A stretch of DNA of 64,000 bases, taken from assembly GCA_012735215.1 (NCBI GenBank), contig JAAYHX010000015.1, forward strand, positions 49,950 to 113,949. Reading direction: 5' to 3'. Each line of letters opens with the position of its first letter. Position 1 is the stretch's first letter. Position numbers and translations under genes: made by a program. Below are positions 8,019-15,572 of the stretch, in pieces. The notes beneath the pieces are model-generated. The model was not told the DNA's origin, did not search any database, and saw only the letters and a list, made by a program, of their open reading frames with translations. The DNA comes from Tissierellia bacterium. GTDB lineage: Bacteria > Bacillota > Clostridia > Tissierellales > Tepidimicrobiaceae.

Positions 8019-8046
8019 GTGCCACTTTGCGTGCCACTCGTGCCAG
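8019..8046. repeat. GTGCCAC-type repeats at the right end, possible integrase arm sites
   Basis: GTGCCACT occurs at 8019-8026 and 8031-8038, followed by GTGCCAG at 8040-8046. The 12-base spacing of the first two equals that of the pair at 4648 and 4660. Read on the - strand the sequence would encode Gly-Thr-Ser-Gly-Thr-Gln-Ser-Gly-Thr, similar to the integrase tail near the left end. Confidence 0.45.
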
Positions 8047-8088
8047 TATAGAGCAAAATATAACCAACTAAACCCGAAACAAAAAATA

Positions 8089-8142
8089 AAAAAGGCTGAT
8101 TTTCAATGTAATCAGCCTTTATCTTTATATAAAATGGTCGGG
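8089..8142. repeat. Right copy (attR) of the 54-bp direct repeat
   Basis: These 54 bases are identical to 4491-4544. The right part (8135-8142) is the 3' end of the intact tRNA-Pro gene, so integration kept the tRNA functional, as tRNA-targeting phages usually do. Confidence 0.85.
8091..8120 (-). terminator. Terminator of tRNA-Pro
   Basis: An 11-bp stem (8091-8101 and 8110-8120) with an 8-base loop lies just past the tRNA 3' end. On the - strand it is followed by a long U-rich tract (8081-8090). The same hairpin is present in the left repeat copy. Confidence 0.85.
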
Positions 8143-8211
8143 ATGACTGGATTTGAACCAGCGACCCCAAGTCCCCCAGACTTGTGCGCTACCTGACTGC
8201 GCCACATCCCG
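8135..8211 (-). tRNA. tRNA-Pro (anticodon GGG), CCA encoded
   Basis: The 77-base gene folds into a standard cloverleaf. The acceptor stem CGGGATG pairs with CATCCCG, followed by discriminator A and encoded CCA; the D stem is GCGC/GCGC; the anticodon stem is CAAGT/ACTTG with loop CTGGGGG, giving anticodon GGG; the T loop is TTCAAAT. It is the integration target of the prophage remnant to its left and stands alone with its own terminator. Confidence 0.96.
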
Positions 8212-8562
8212 ACAGTTTTTGTTGTCACCTGTATGCCTTTAAATTACTTGGTTACAATATATATTATATAACTATCAGGTAATATTATACTATGGTTTTA
8301 ATGAAATTGCAAATATTAATTTACTCTTGATACTGACAACTTAGTATAGGGAAAAATAATAACAAAGAATTATTTTCACATTAATTATGGTTGTGACTTT
8401 TATTATCAGATTTTACAAAAAATTTACATTAGTATTATTTATTACTATTGTATTTGGCAAGATTTGGGTATATAATAATAGCTTTAAAAACATATGATAA
8501 TTATTTTGCATTTCACATAAATGTATAATAGTTGTACATCAGAATACATTAGGAGGATAGGA
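8212..8562. other. Intergenic region between tRNA-Pro and the FtsH-like gene
   Basis: No gene is visible here. The stretch must carry the promoters of the - strand tRNA and of the + strand protease gene; for the latter a good candidate is at 8448-8476. The rest is very AT-rich without notable repeats. Confidence 0.5.
8448..8476 (+). promoter_or_regulatory. Sigma-A type promoter of the FtsH-like gene
   Basis: TTGTAT (8448-8453) and TATAAT (8471-8476) are separated by 17 bases. Transcription would start near 8483, giving a leader of about 80 bases before the ATG at 8563. Confidence 0.6.
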
Positions 8563-10572
8563 ATGAAGAGGTTTAGCAAATTAGAAAAAGATACAAAAGT
8601 GATGTTGGTTGTTGTATCCATAATAGTATTAGTAAGTGTTATAAATGCTTTATATACACGAATCAATGCTGATAGTATATTGGATACATTAAGAAGGAAT
8701 TCTCATTTAAACTTTGTATCTTTAGATGAGTTTAGAACGTTTGTTAAAGAAAAAGAAGTAACGGATCTGACTTATGATGTAGAAAGGGATATTATTACAG
8801 GTACCCTAATAGAAGAAGCTAAGACGAAATACGGAATAACTGGTGGTGGAACAGTAGCTTTAGGAAATGTGTCACAACTAGTAGAAGAAAAGCAAATAAC
8901 AAATGAAGTTATATTGGAAACCATTAATAATGCGGAAAACAGTTATCTTAAGAAATCTACTAGCAGATTAGTGTATACATTAGTTATTTTCACTATGATA
9001 TCAGCATTATATATAAAGCTAATTAAGCCTATTTTAAATTATGGCAGCAAGAGTTCATCTACTTCAAAAAAATCCCAAGACAAACATGAAGAGGTTATAG
9101 GGAAAGCAGACCTTGTTAAATTAAGCGATGTAAAGGGCCATGATGAAATTAAAGAGGATTTAGAATTCTTGATAAAGTTCTTGAAGAATCCTAAAAAATA
9201 CGAAAAAGTAGGAGCCAAGGTTCCAAAAGGAATCTTGTTATTTGGCCCTCCTGGTACAGGCAAGACAATGATAGCTAAGGCCTTGGCCAATGAAGTAGGT
9301 ATACCATTTATTGCTACTGCAGGTAGCGATTTTGTTGAAAAATATGTTGGTGTAGGTGCTAAAAGAGTAAGAGAGATCTTTACAGAGGCAAAGAAACATG
9401 AGAAAGCTATAATCTATATAGATGAGATTGATGCTATTGGCAAAAAAAGAGGTGGAGAAAATGATAATGATGAGAGGATTAATACTTTAAATGCTCTATT
9501 GATAGAAATGGATGGTTTTAAGGATTCCAGTGGTATTATGGTTATAGCATCAACCAATAGACTCGATATATTGGATGAAGCTCTACTTCGCCCAGGTCGT
9601 TTTGATAAGCATATAGCAGTAAATCCTCCAGACTACCAAGGCAGATTAGATATTTTGAAGCTGTATGCAAAAAATAAGAGACTGGATAAAGATGTCCGCC
9701 TAGATAAAATTGCAGCAATGACAAGAGGATTTAGTGGTGCCGACTTAGCAAACTTATTGAATGAAGCTGCTATGTTAACAGCCTTTAGAGATAAGGATAA
9801 AACAACTATGCAAGAAATTGATGATGCCTTTTACAAGATATTAACAAAGGGTGATAAGAAAAAGTCCTTTGAAAGGTCTCAGGATGATACTGAGTTAACT
9901 GCTTGGCATGAAGCAGGACATGCTATAGTATCTAAGCTTATTGCAAATCAAAAGGTAAACAAGGTTACAATAATACCATCAACTAGTGGAGCTGGCGGGA
10001 TTACTGTAATGGAGCCTAAAGAGGGAAGTTATTATTCTAAAGAAGATTTGGAGAATATGGTTAAGGTAAGCTATGGTGGTAGGGCAGCAGAATATATATT
10101 GTTAAAAGACGAAAGTAAAGTAACTACCGGTGCTTCCAATGATATAGAAAAGGCAACCAATATAATAATGGCCATGCTGGGTAGTTATGGCATGAGTGAT
10201 AAGTTTGGATTATTAAACTTAGAAAAGATGAGAGGTTTGAACCAAGAATATCTCTTAGCAGAAGCAAAGGAAATTTCAAATAAACTTTACCAGGAAACAA
10301 TAGACTTTTTAAAAGATAACTATGAATTATTAAAAGAAATGGCAGATATATTGATAATAAAGGAAACCATGGATGAAGAGGAAGTTGATGTCTTGATACT
10401 TAAACACACTTCCAATAAAGAGAAAAATAACAACATAAAAATAGTTAATTTTACTGAAGATAACGATGAATCCCCTGAAAAGAAAAAGCGCGGACTTTCT
10501 CAATTAATACCAGATAAATTAATACCTGAGCTAATAAAAAAAGAAAATCTAGCCAAGAAGGAAGAGGATTAA
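8563..10572 (+). CDS. FtsH-family ATP-dependent zinc metalloprotease (669 aa)
   Basis: FtsH proteases are membrane-anchored AAA hexamers that unfold and degrade membrane and regulatory proteins. Membrane segments lie near residues 14-31 and 138-156 around an extracellular domain. The AAA module has Walker A GPPGTGKT (about 228), Walker B IIYIDEID (about 283) and RPGRFDK. The protease domain has HEAGH (about 449) and the third zinc ligand Asp in GASNDIEKAT (about 527). The charged C-terminal tail (SPEKKKRGLSQLIPDKLIP) is unlike the main FtsH. ATG 8563 is preferred over 8521 because AGGAGG lies 7 bases upstream. It is probably a paralogue of the usual hpt-linked ftsH. It may be co-transcribed with the two envelope genes that follow. 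Confidence 0.9.
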   Translation: MKRFSKLEKDTKVMLVVVSIIVLVSVINALYTRINADSILDTLRRNSHLNFVSLDEFRTFVKEKEVTDLTYDVERDIITGTLIEEAKTKYGITGGGTVALGNVSQLVEEKQITNEVILETINNAENSYLKKSTSRLVYTLVIFTMISALYIKLIKPILNYGSKSSSTSKKSQDKHEEVIGKADLVKLSDVKGHDEIKEDLEFLIKFLKNPKKYEKVGAKVPKGILLFGPPGTGKTMIAKALANEVGIPFIATAGSDFVEKYVGVGAKRVREIFTEAKKHEKAIIYIDEIDAIGKKRGGENDNDERINTLNALLIEMDGFKDSSGIMVIASTNRLDILDEALLRPGRFDKHIAVNPPDYQGRLDILKLYAKNKRLDKDVRLDKIAAMTRGFSGADLANLLNEAAMLTAFRDKDKTTMQEIDDAFYKILTKGDKKKSFERSQDDTELTAWHEAGHAIVSKLIANQKVNKVTIIPSTSGAGGITVMEPKEGSYYSKEDLENMVKVSYGGRAAEYILLKDESKVTTGASNDIEKATNIIMAMLGSYGMSDKFGLLNLEKMRGLNQEYLLAEAKEISNKLYQETIDFLKDNYELLKEMADILIIKETMDEEEVDVLILKHTSNKEKNNNIKIVNFTEDNDESPEKKKRGLSQLIPDKLIPELIKKENLAKKEED

Positions 10573-10689
10573 TTATAAAAAGGACTATATATTTGATAGT
10601 GGGAACATAAATTTTCAAAGTGTATTTATAGTTAAATCAATATATGTTATACTTATATTAAGTATGAAAAAATGGAGGTAGTATAGGCT

Positions 10690-11067
10690 TTGTTAATATA
10701 TATCCAAAGAATTTTAGTAGTTTTATGGCTAATGTCCGTAATTGGCTATATTTTTACAGTGATAAAAGAAAAGCATTATTTAAAAAACAATATGATTGTA
10801 ATTGAAAACAAATCAGTAACCCAAAAGGATTTAGATGAGGCTGACATTAAAGAATTTGTACTCAACGGAGTGAAAGTTAGATTTGGTGATGAAATTAAGA
10901 TAATAACTGATTGTAATAACAAATTCAAGGGAATTCTAATTGGAGCAGTTAAAGATGAAAGGTCCATAATGATGGTGACCTATGATAACAAAGTGGAAAA
11001 GCTTGATATTAATAATATTGCCAAATTTAAAATAATAAGTAAATATGGAAGCTTCTTTAAAAGATAA
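10690..11067 (+). CDS. Small single-pass membrane protein of unknown function (125 aa)
   Basis: The TTG at 10690 follows GGAGGT by 10 bases. Residues 3-25 form one hydrophobic segment (RILVVLWLMSVIGYIFTVI), followed by a soluble domain of about 95 residues with alternating hydrophobic and charged residues (GDEIKIITDC; SIMMVTYDNKVEKLDI) that looks like a small beta-rich fold. I cannot name a family. It lies between the FtsH-like gene and an HlyD-like gene, all in the same direction, which suggests a role at the cell envelope. Confidence 0.75.
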   Translation: MLIYIQRILVVLWLMSVIGYIFTVIKEKHYLKNNMIVIENKSVTQKDLDEADIKEFVLNGVKVRFGDEIKIITDCNNKFKGILIGAVKDERSIMMVTYDNKVEKLDINNIAKFKIISKYGSFFKR

Positions 11068-11112
11068 GGGAATATAAGAAACTAAGGTATGAAGATAGCG
11101 CAGGGTGATAAT

Positions 11113-12396
11113 ATGGGACAAGAAGAGCGTAAGAAAAAAAGAGCAAGAAAGAGGAAGATAAGATTAGCATTTGTGGCATTTGTTTTTATTTACTTGCTTT
11201 TGAGAAGCATACCATCCTTAGGATATAAAACAAAGTTACCTGAAAAACATACAATCTATAAAAAAATAGAATCTGAAGGAGTAATTATTAAGGATGAGAA
11301 GGTATTTACTGCCTATGGAGAAGGTAAATTAAAATTGTATGTAAAGGAAGGTCAGAGGGTTCCAGTAGGAAAGAAGATTGCAGAAATCTACTTATTAGAT
11401 AGCTCATCTACTTTAGAGCAGAAATTAGATGAGATTGATGAAAGGATAGGAGTACTCAGCCAGGTAGAAGGGGAAAAGCTATCATCTACTACCGATAAAG
11501 TGGAAATTGAGGATAGTTTAAATACTGTTGTAGAAGAAATACAGGAAAGCATATCAAATGGAGATTATTCCAGAGCTAGCCTTTTAAAAGATAAGCTGTC
11601 AATGTATAATGACAAGCAAAAGGATATAACAGGAGACAATACTTTAGTTGATACTAGTTTAGATAATTTAAAGAAAGAAAGGGAGAGCATTAAGAATCAA
11701 ATAATAAGCAATATGGTGAGCTACCATTCAGACCAGTCAGGAATTCTGTCATTTAAGATAGATGGATATGAGGATAAGTTTACTTTTGATAATAGAGAGA
11801 ACTATAAGTACAAGGATTTTGAGAGGTTATCTAGTGAATTGAAGACGGTATCCAATAATCAAAATGTGAAGGTAGGAGATCCTATTTTTAAAATCATAGA
11901 TAACTTAGAATGGTATATGCTGATTAAGGCTGATAATATAAAAGATCTAGAAGATTATCAAGAAGGAAGTCAAATAATACTATCTGGCAAAGATATTGAG
12001 CAAGAGCTAAAAGGTAGGATAGTTAAAATAAACAAGGATGGCGATAAGGCTGCTATTTTATGTAGATTTAATAGAGATTTTCACTATTATTATGATAAAA
12101 GAGTATTAGATATTGATATAATATTAGCTAGATACGAATCCTATAAAATTCCCAAAAAGAGCATTACAGAATTAGATGGTGTTAAAGGAGTTTATATAAG
12201 AGATGCAAGTGGGATAGTAAGGTTTAGGCCTGTTGAAGTTTTAGATGAAGATAAAGATTATTCATATATAAACATTGGAGATAAAAATGGTAATATTAGC
12301 TTAGGAAAAGACAGTGAACAAGTAAAAACAGTTAGCCAGTTTGACGAAATACTCTTAAATCCGACAAAAGTAGAAGAAGGTATGATCATAAACTAA
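11113..12396 (+). CDS. HlyD-like membrane-anchored protein (427 aa)
   Basis: The protein has a basic N-terminus (EERKKKRARKRKIR), one membrane segment (about 17-35) and an extracellular part that begins with a lipoyl/biotinyl-like beta hairpin (GVIIKDEKVFTAYGEGKLKLYVKEG cannot be shown whole, but starts GVIIKDEKV near residue 55). A central coiled coil follows, then the second half of the hairpin near residue 250. This is the layout of HlyD-type adaptor proteins, but no transporter gene is beside it. ATG 11113 is chosen because GGGTGAT lies just upstream. Genes of this kind often stand directly before the sepF cluster in Clostridia, which suggests a link with division or wall assembly; the role is not known to me. 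Confidence 0.78.
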   Translation: MGQEERKKKRARKRKIRLAFVAFVFIYLLLRSIPSLGYKTKLPEKHTIYKKIESEGVIIKDEKVFTAYGEGKLKLYVKEGQRVPVGKKIAEIYLLDSSSTLEQKLDEIDERIGVLSQVEGEKLSSTTDKVEIEDSLNTVVEEIQESISNGDYSRASLLKDKLSMYNDKQKDITGDNTLVDTSLDNLKKERESIKNQIISNMVSYHSDQSGILSFKIDGYEDKFTFDNRENYKYKDFERLSSELKTVSNNQNVKVGDPIFKIIDNLEWYMLIKADNIKDLEDYQEGSQIILSGKDIEQELKGRIVKINKDGDKAAILCRFNRDFHYYYDKRVLDIDIILARYESYKIPKKSITELDGVKGVYIRDASGIVRFRPVEVLDEDKDYSYINIGDKNGNISLGKDSEQVKTVSQFDEILLNPTKVEEGMIIN

Positions 12397-12415
12397 AGTT
12401 AAGGGGGTAATAAAA

Positions 12416-13102
12416 ATAAGCATCAAGGATAATCTAGACATAATTGAAAAGAATATAAAGGAAGCTTTAATAAAGTCTAAAAGAGAGAATTCAAAAGTAG
12501 AAGTCATAGCTGTAACCAAAACAGTAGATGTGGATAGAATAAATGAGGCCTTAGATTTAGGACTTAATAATATTGGAGAAAATAGACCTCAAGAGTTGGT
12601 CAAAAAATACGATATAATAGGTAATAGGGCAAATTTTCACATGATCGGACATCTTCAAACAAATAAAGTAAAATATATAATAGATAAGGTAAGCCTAATT
12701 CATTCTCTAGACAGGTTATCTTTAGCTGAAGAATTGCAAAAAAGAGCAGAAAAACTAGACATTCTTGTAAATGCCCTTGTCCAAGTAAATGTAGCTGATG
12801 AAAAGAGCAAGTTTGGATTAAAGATTGAGGAAGTAATACCATTTATAAACAAGGTCATGGAATTTGACAACTTAAGAATCAAGGGATTAATGACCATTGC
12901 ACCATTTGTAGAAGATCCTGAAGATATTAGGTGGGTTTTTAGGGATCTGCGCAAGTTAAGTGAAAATATTGCCAGGATGAATTTAAAAAATGTAGAAATG
13001 AAGTATTTGTCTATGGGCATGACTAATGATTACCAGGTAGCAATAGAAGAAGGGGCAAATATGATAAGAATTGGAACTGGTCTATTTGGTAAGCGAAATT
13101 AA
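12416..13102 (+). CDS. ylmE: YggS/YlmE family pyridoxal-phosphate homeostasis protein, probable ATA start
   Basis: YggS/YlmE proteins bind pyridoxal 5'-phosphate without known catalysis and keep PLP and amino-acid pools in balance. The lysine that binds PLP is in VIAVTKTV; other signatures are IGENRPQEL, FHMIGHLQTNK, KGLMTIAP and YLSMGMTND. The usual N-terminus (Met plus about four residues, then Asn-Leu) fits only if translation starts at the ATA at 12416 (SIKDNLDII follows), 7 bases after AGGGGGT. No ATG, GTG or TTG lies in frame between that site and the GTG at 12530, which would remove the PLP lysine. With ATA the length is 228 residues, normal for the family. It precedes sepF by 18 bases. 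Confidence 0.88.
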   Translation: MSIKDNLDIIEKNIKEALIKSKRENSKVEVIAVTKTVDVDRINEALDLGLNNIGENRPQELVKKYDIIGNRANFHMIGHLQTNKVKYIIDKVSLIHSLDRLSLAEELQKRAEKLDILVNALVQVNVADEKSKFGLKIEEVIPFINKVMEFDNLRIKGLMTIAPFVEDPEDIRWVFRDLRKLSENIARMNLKNVEMKYLSMGMTNDYQVAIEEGANMIRIGTGLFGKRN

Positions 13103-13120
13103 ATCAAAGGAGGAGTCTTT

Positions 13121-13567
13121 ATGGCAAAAATAGTTAATAAACTTAAGTACATCATGGGGATTGATGATCTGGATTACGAAGAGGAGGAAGAACAATATAT
13201 TTATGGAGAAGAAGAGGAAGCTGAAGAGTTACCAGTTAACACTCAAACTAGGAAAATGAGGAATAAAATCGTTAATATTCATACCTCTACTAACATGAAA
13301 CTATCCATCCATGAACCATTAAACTATGAAGATGCTCCAAAGATAATTGATGATCTTAAGAAAAGAAAAACAGTTGTAGTCAATTTTGAACAGTTAGAGG
13401 CTGGAATCAAAAGACAGATATTTGATTTCATAAATGGAGGTATATACTCCTTAGAGGGTACTATTCATAAGGTGTCTACAGATATATTTGTTCTAGCCCC
13501 TGCAAATGTTGAAATCGACGGGAATATTAAGGAGGAGTTAACTAGCAGGTTTACACTTAAATGGTAA
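13121..13567 (+). CDS. sepF: Cell division protein SepF
   Basis: SepF binds FtsZ, bundles its filaments and anchors the Z ring to the membrane. The 148 residues show a membrane-binding N-terminal helix (MAKIVNKLKYIMG), an acidic linker (residues about 20-45) and the C-terminal domain with PLNYEDAPKIIDDLKKRK and FINGGIYSLEGTIHKVS. AGGAGG lies 9 bases before the ATG. Its stop overlaps the upstream region of ylmG, and the ylmE-sepF-ylmG-ylmH-divIVA order is the classic division cluster of Firmicutes. Confidence 0.97.
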   Translation: MAKIVNKLKYIMGIDDLDYEEEEEQYIYGEEEEAEELPVNTQTRKMRNKIVNIHTSTNMKLSIHEPLNYEDAPKIIDDLKKRKTVVVNFEQLEAGIKRQIFDFINGGIYSLEGTIHKVSTDIFVLAPANVEIDGNIKEELTSRFTLKW

Positions 13568-13590
13568 ACTCGGTAGTAAAGGAGAATGTT

Positions 13591-13857
13591 ATGCCAGTTA
13601 TATATAGAGCAATAAGTATATTAGTTGAAATCTTAGAGCTTCTTATACTAGTTAGAATAATATTATCTTGGTTTAGGATAAGTCCATATAATCCTATATC
13701 AAAAGTAGTTTATGAGTTGACGGAACCATTACTTTCAGTTGCTAGAAATCTAATCTATAAAATCGGCATAAACACTGGAATGTTTGATTTTTCGCCAATT
13801 GTGGCCATTATGATTTTGAGAATTATATTATTAATAGTAAGAGAGATAATATTTTAG
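13591..13857 (+). CDS. ylmG: YggT family membrane protein YlmG
   Basis: This 88-residue protein has two hydrophobic segments (about 5-28 and 62-85) around a conserved amphipathic region with WFRISPYNPISKVVYELTEP, the YggT family hallmark. The family is linked to cell division and chromosome distribution; the molecular role is not established. The ATG at 13591 is chosen because AAGGAG lies 8 bases upstream; a GTG-less upstream start at 13561 overlaps sepF and lacks a site. Confidence 0.92.
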   Translation: MPVIYRAISILVEILELLILVRIILSWFRISPYNPISKVVYELTEPLLSVARNLIYKIGINTGMFDFSPIVAIMILRIILLIVREIIF

Positions 13858-13872
13858 TTTTTGGTGATACTA

Positions 13873-14658
13873 TTGAAGTTGAATAAGGAACAATACACAG
13901 AACATATAAAAGACGAAGAACAACTCATCAATATGAGAAAGATATTAGACAAAGTAGAAATAGTACTAAACAAGTATACATGCCAGACTACAGATTTCTT
14001 AAATCCCTATGAGAGAAGATTAGCAAGATCTATATTGAATAGATTTTCAGATATTCAATATATGGAAGTTGGAGGTATAGAGGAAGCAGAGAGAAAGCTC
14101 TTTCAAATCTATCCATACTTTATCCAGAACCAGGATTTAGAGGTACCAATAGCAGCTTTCAAAGTAGAAGGATACAACCAGCAATTTAATCATAGACATC
14201 TATTGGGATCCATCTTAGGTCTGGGAATAAATAGGAGCAAAGTGGGGGATATATTAATACATGAAGGTTATTGTCAATTTATAGTGAAAGAAGAGATTGC
14301 ACCATTTATACTTACCAGCTTAAGTAAAGTTGGCAATGAAAGGGTACGTATCAGCCAGATTTCTTTACAAGAACTAAAGCCTACACAATTAGAATATGAT
14401 AACAAATGGCTAACCCTATCTTCTCTTAGACTTGATGTTTTGATAAGTAATGTATGTAACCTATCAAGGAAGGATAGCCAAAAAGTAATAGAATCAGAAA
14501 AGGTAAAGATAAATTGGGAACCAACTGATAAAGTAGCTAAAATAGTTGAAGTTGGCGATATGATATCGGTAAAAGGATTTGGTAGATTTATACTAAGTGA
14601 AATCCAAGGGTTTAGTAAAAAAGGAAAAATAAAGGTGGAAGTAAAATTATTAAAATAA
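13873..14658 (+). CDS. ylmH: YlmH, S4-domain RNA-binding protein
   Basis: YlmH is an S4-domain protein; relatives bind the 50S subunit and can act with RqcH in ribosome-associated quality control. The N-terminal part holds a conserved helix-rich domain (LARSILNRFSDIQYME), the middle the motif HRHLLGSILGLGINRSKVGDI, and the C-terminus an S4 domain from about residue 180 (LSSLRLDVLISNVCNLSR). The start is uncertain: TTG at 13873 lies just after GGTGAT, while TTG 13861 would add four residues. It is 12 bases from ylmG. rqcH lies 3.6 kb downstream on the other strand. Confidence 0.9.
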   Translation: MKLNKEQYTEHIKDEEQLINMRKILDKVEIVLNKYTCQTTDFLNPYERRLARSILNRFSDIQYMEVGGIEEAERKLFQIYPYFIQNQDLEVPIAAFKVEGYNQQFNHRHLLGSILGLGINRSKVGDILIHEGYCQFIVKEEIAPFILTSLSKVGNERVRISQISLQELKPTQLEYDNKWLTLSSLRLDVLISNVCNLSRKDSQKVIESEKVKINWEPTDKVAKIVEVGDMISVKGFGRFILSEIQGFSKKGKIKVEVKLLK

Positions 14659-14671
14659 TGGGGTGATGCGT

Positions 14672-15250
14672 ATGATAACACCTTTAGATATACAAAACAA
14701 AGAATTCAAAAAATCCATAAGAGGCTACAATGAAGAAGAAGTAGATGAGTTTTTAGATGAGCTAATGAGGGATTATGAAAAGATTTACAAAGAAAATATG
14801 GAATTGAAGGATAAGATTTTAATATTAAACCAGCAGATTGATAAGTACAATAGCTTGGAACATACATTGAAGGAGACTTTAATAGTTGCTCAAAGTACAG
14901 CAGATGAAGTAATAGGAGCAGCTAAATCTAAAGCTAATAGTATTATTGAAAATGCAAATCTTGAATACAAAAGATTAATCGATCAAGCTAATAAGGAAGT
15001 TCATAGAATAAGAAAGGCATATGAAAATTTAGTTAAGGAAATGCTTATTTTTAAAACAAGGTATAGGTCATTTATAGAGGCACAACTTACTTCTTTAGAT
15101 GAGTTTTATGCTGAATTAGAGGAAAATACATCTAAAATAAATGAAAGTGAAAATGAAGATTCTTACATAGATGATGAAGATGTAAGTCCTAATCTAGAGG
15201 ATTTTAAAGAGGAAGAAACAGAGAAAAATTCGGATCAATTGGGAGCGTAG
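14672..15250 (+). CDS. divIVA: Cell division initiation protein DivIVA
   Basis: DivIVA is a coiled-coil scaffold that senses membrane curvature and gathers at poles and septa. The N-terminal lipid-binding domain is complete (MITPLDIQNKEFKKSIRGYN, then EEEVDEFLDELM), followed by a long coiled coil to about residue 145 and an acidic tail of about 40 residues. The ATG at 14672 fits the family start and has GGGGTGAT just upstream; two earlier in-frame codons would disrupt the start. The gene ends the ylm cluster, with its stop codon inside the terminator. Confidence 0.95.
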   Translation: MITPLDIQNKEFKKSIRGYNEEEVDEFLDELMRDYEKIYKENMELKDKILILNQQIDKYNSLEHTLKETLIVAQSTADEVIGAAKSKANSIIENANLEYKRLIDQANKEVHRIRKAYENLVKEMLIFKTRYRSFIEAQLTSLDEFYAELEENTSKINESENEDSYIDDEDVSPNLEDFKEEETEKNSDQLGA

Positions 15251-15259
15251 CTCCCAATT
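15237..15259 (+). terminator. Terminator of the sepF-divIVA cluster
   Basis: A 10-bp stem (15237-15246 and 15250-15259) with a 3-base loop is followed by TTTCTT. The loop and right arm contain the divIVA stop codon. Confidence 0.85.
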
Positions 15260-15352
15260 TTCTTATTTCAATATCTATATTGAAGTTGCTTAGTAAATAT
15301 AATCCTTCCCTTTACATAATATATACTATGTACTATATATGGAGGGATTATA

Positions 15353-15487
15353 ATGTCTGTAGTTTATGATAAATATGATGATTATTTATTATATTTTTTT
15401 GTACTTCTTTCCTACATTTGGGATGCCAAATACAGTAAAAACAATCTGCTTTTCTTTTTACTAATCCTAATAATGGCCTTCTCCTAA
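15353..15487 (+). CDS. Small hydrophobic protein of unknown function (44 aa)
   Basis: The ATG at 15353 follows GGAGGG by 8 bases. The 44 residues comprise a tyrosine- and aspartate-rich N-terminus (MSVVYDKYDDYLLYF), a short polar turn (WDAKYSKNN) and a hydrophobic end (LLFFLLILIMAFS), so it may cross the membrane once or twice. It lies between the divIVA terminator and yteA. Small membrane proteins like this are common in sporulating Clostridia, but I know no function for it. Confidence 0.5.
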   Translation: MSVVYDKYDDYLLYFFVLLSYIWDAKYSKNNLLFFLLILIMAFS

Positions 15488-15572
15488 ACTGTGATAACAG
15501 GAGTTTAGAATTATAAACTGATATGTGGGAATATTAATTTTATAAATGCTAATATCAAAGAGGAGGTAGCAA

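Larger units (their letters stand above)
4491..8211. mobile_element. Decayed prophage integrated at tRNA-Pro
   Basis: The region lies between two copies of a 54-bp perfect direct repeat (4491-4544 and 8089-8142), the right one running into an intact tRNA-Pro gene. Inside, in order, are a tyrosine-integrase C-terminal tail on the - strand and, on the + strand, the 3' end of a phage minor capsid gene, a small phage gene, and broken scaffold, major capsid and holin genes. Replication, portal, terminase, tail and most lysis genes are gone. Integration into a tRNA 3' end next to the integrase gene is the usual arrangement for temperate phages of Firmicutes. The remnant cannot be mobile on its own. 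Confidence 0.85.

Noticed and set aside
7913..8170. 85-codon - strand frame across the right repeat
   Set aside because: It starts inside the tRNA gene and runs through its terminator, so it is not a real gene, although its Ser-Gly-Thr stretch marks the arm-site repeats.
8506..8529. Promoter TTGCAT with TATAAT just before the FtsH-like gene
   Set aside because: The spacing is only 12 bases; the pair at 8448-8476 has the correct 17.
12530..13102. GTG 12530 as the start of ylmE
   Set aside because: It would remove about 38 residues including the PLP-binding lysine in VIAVTKTV, and it has no ribosome binding site.
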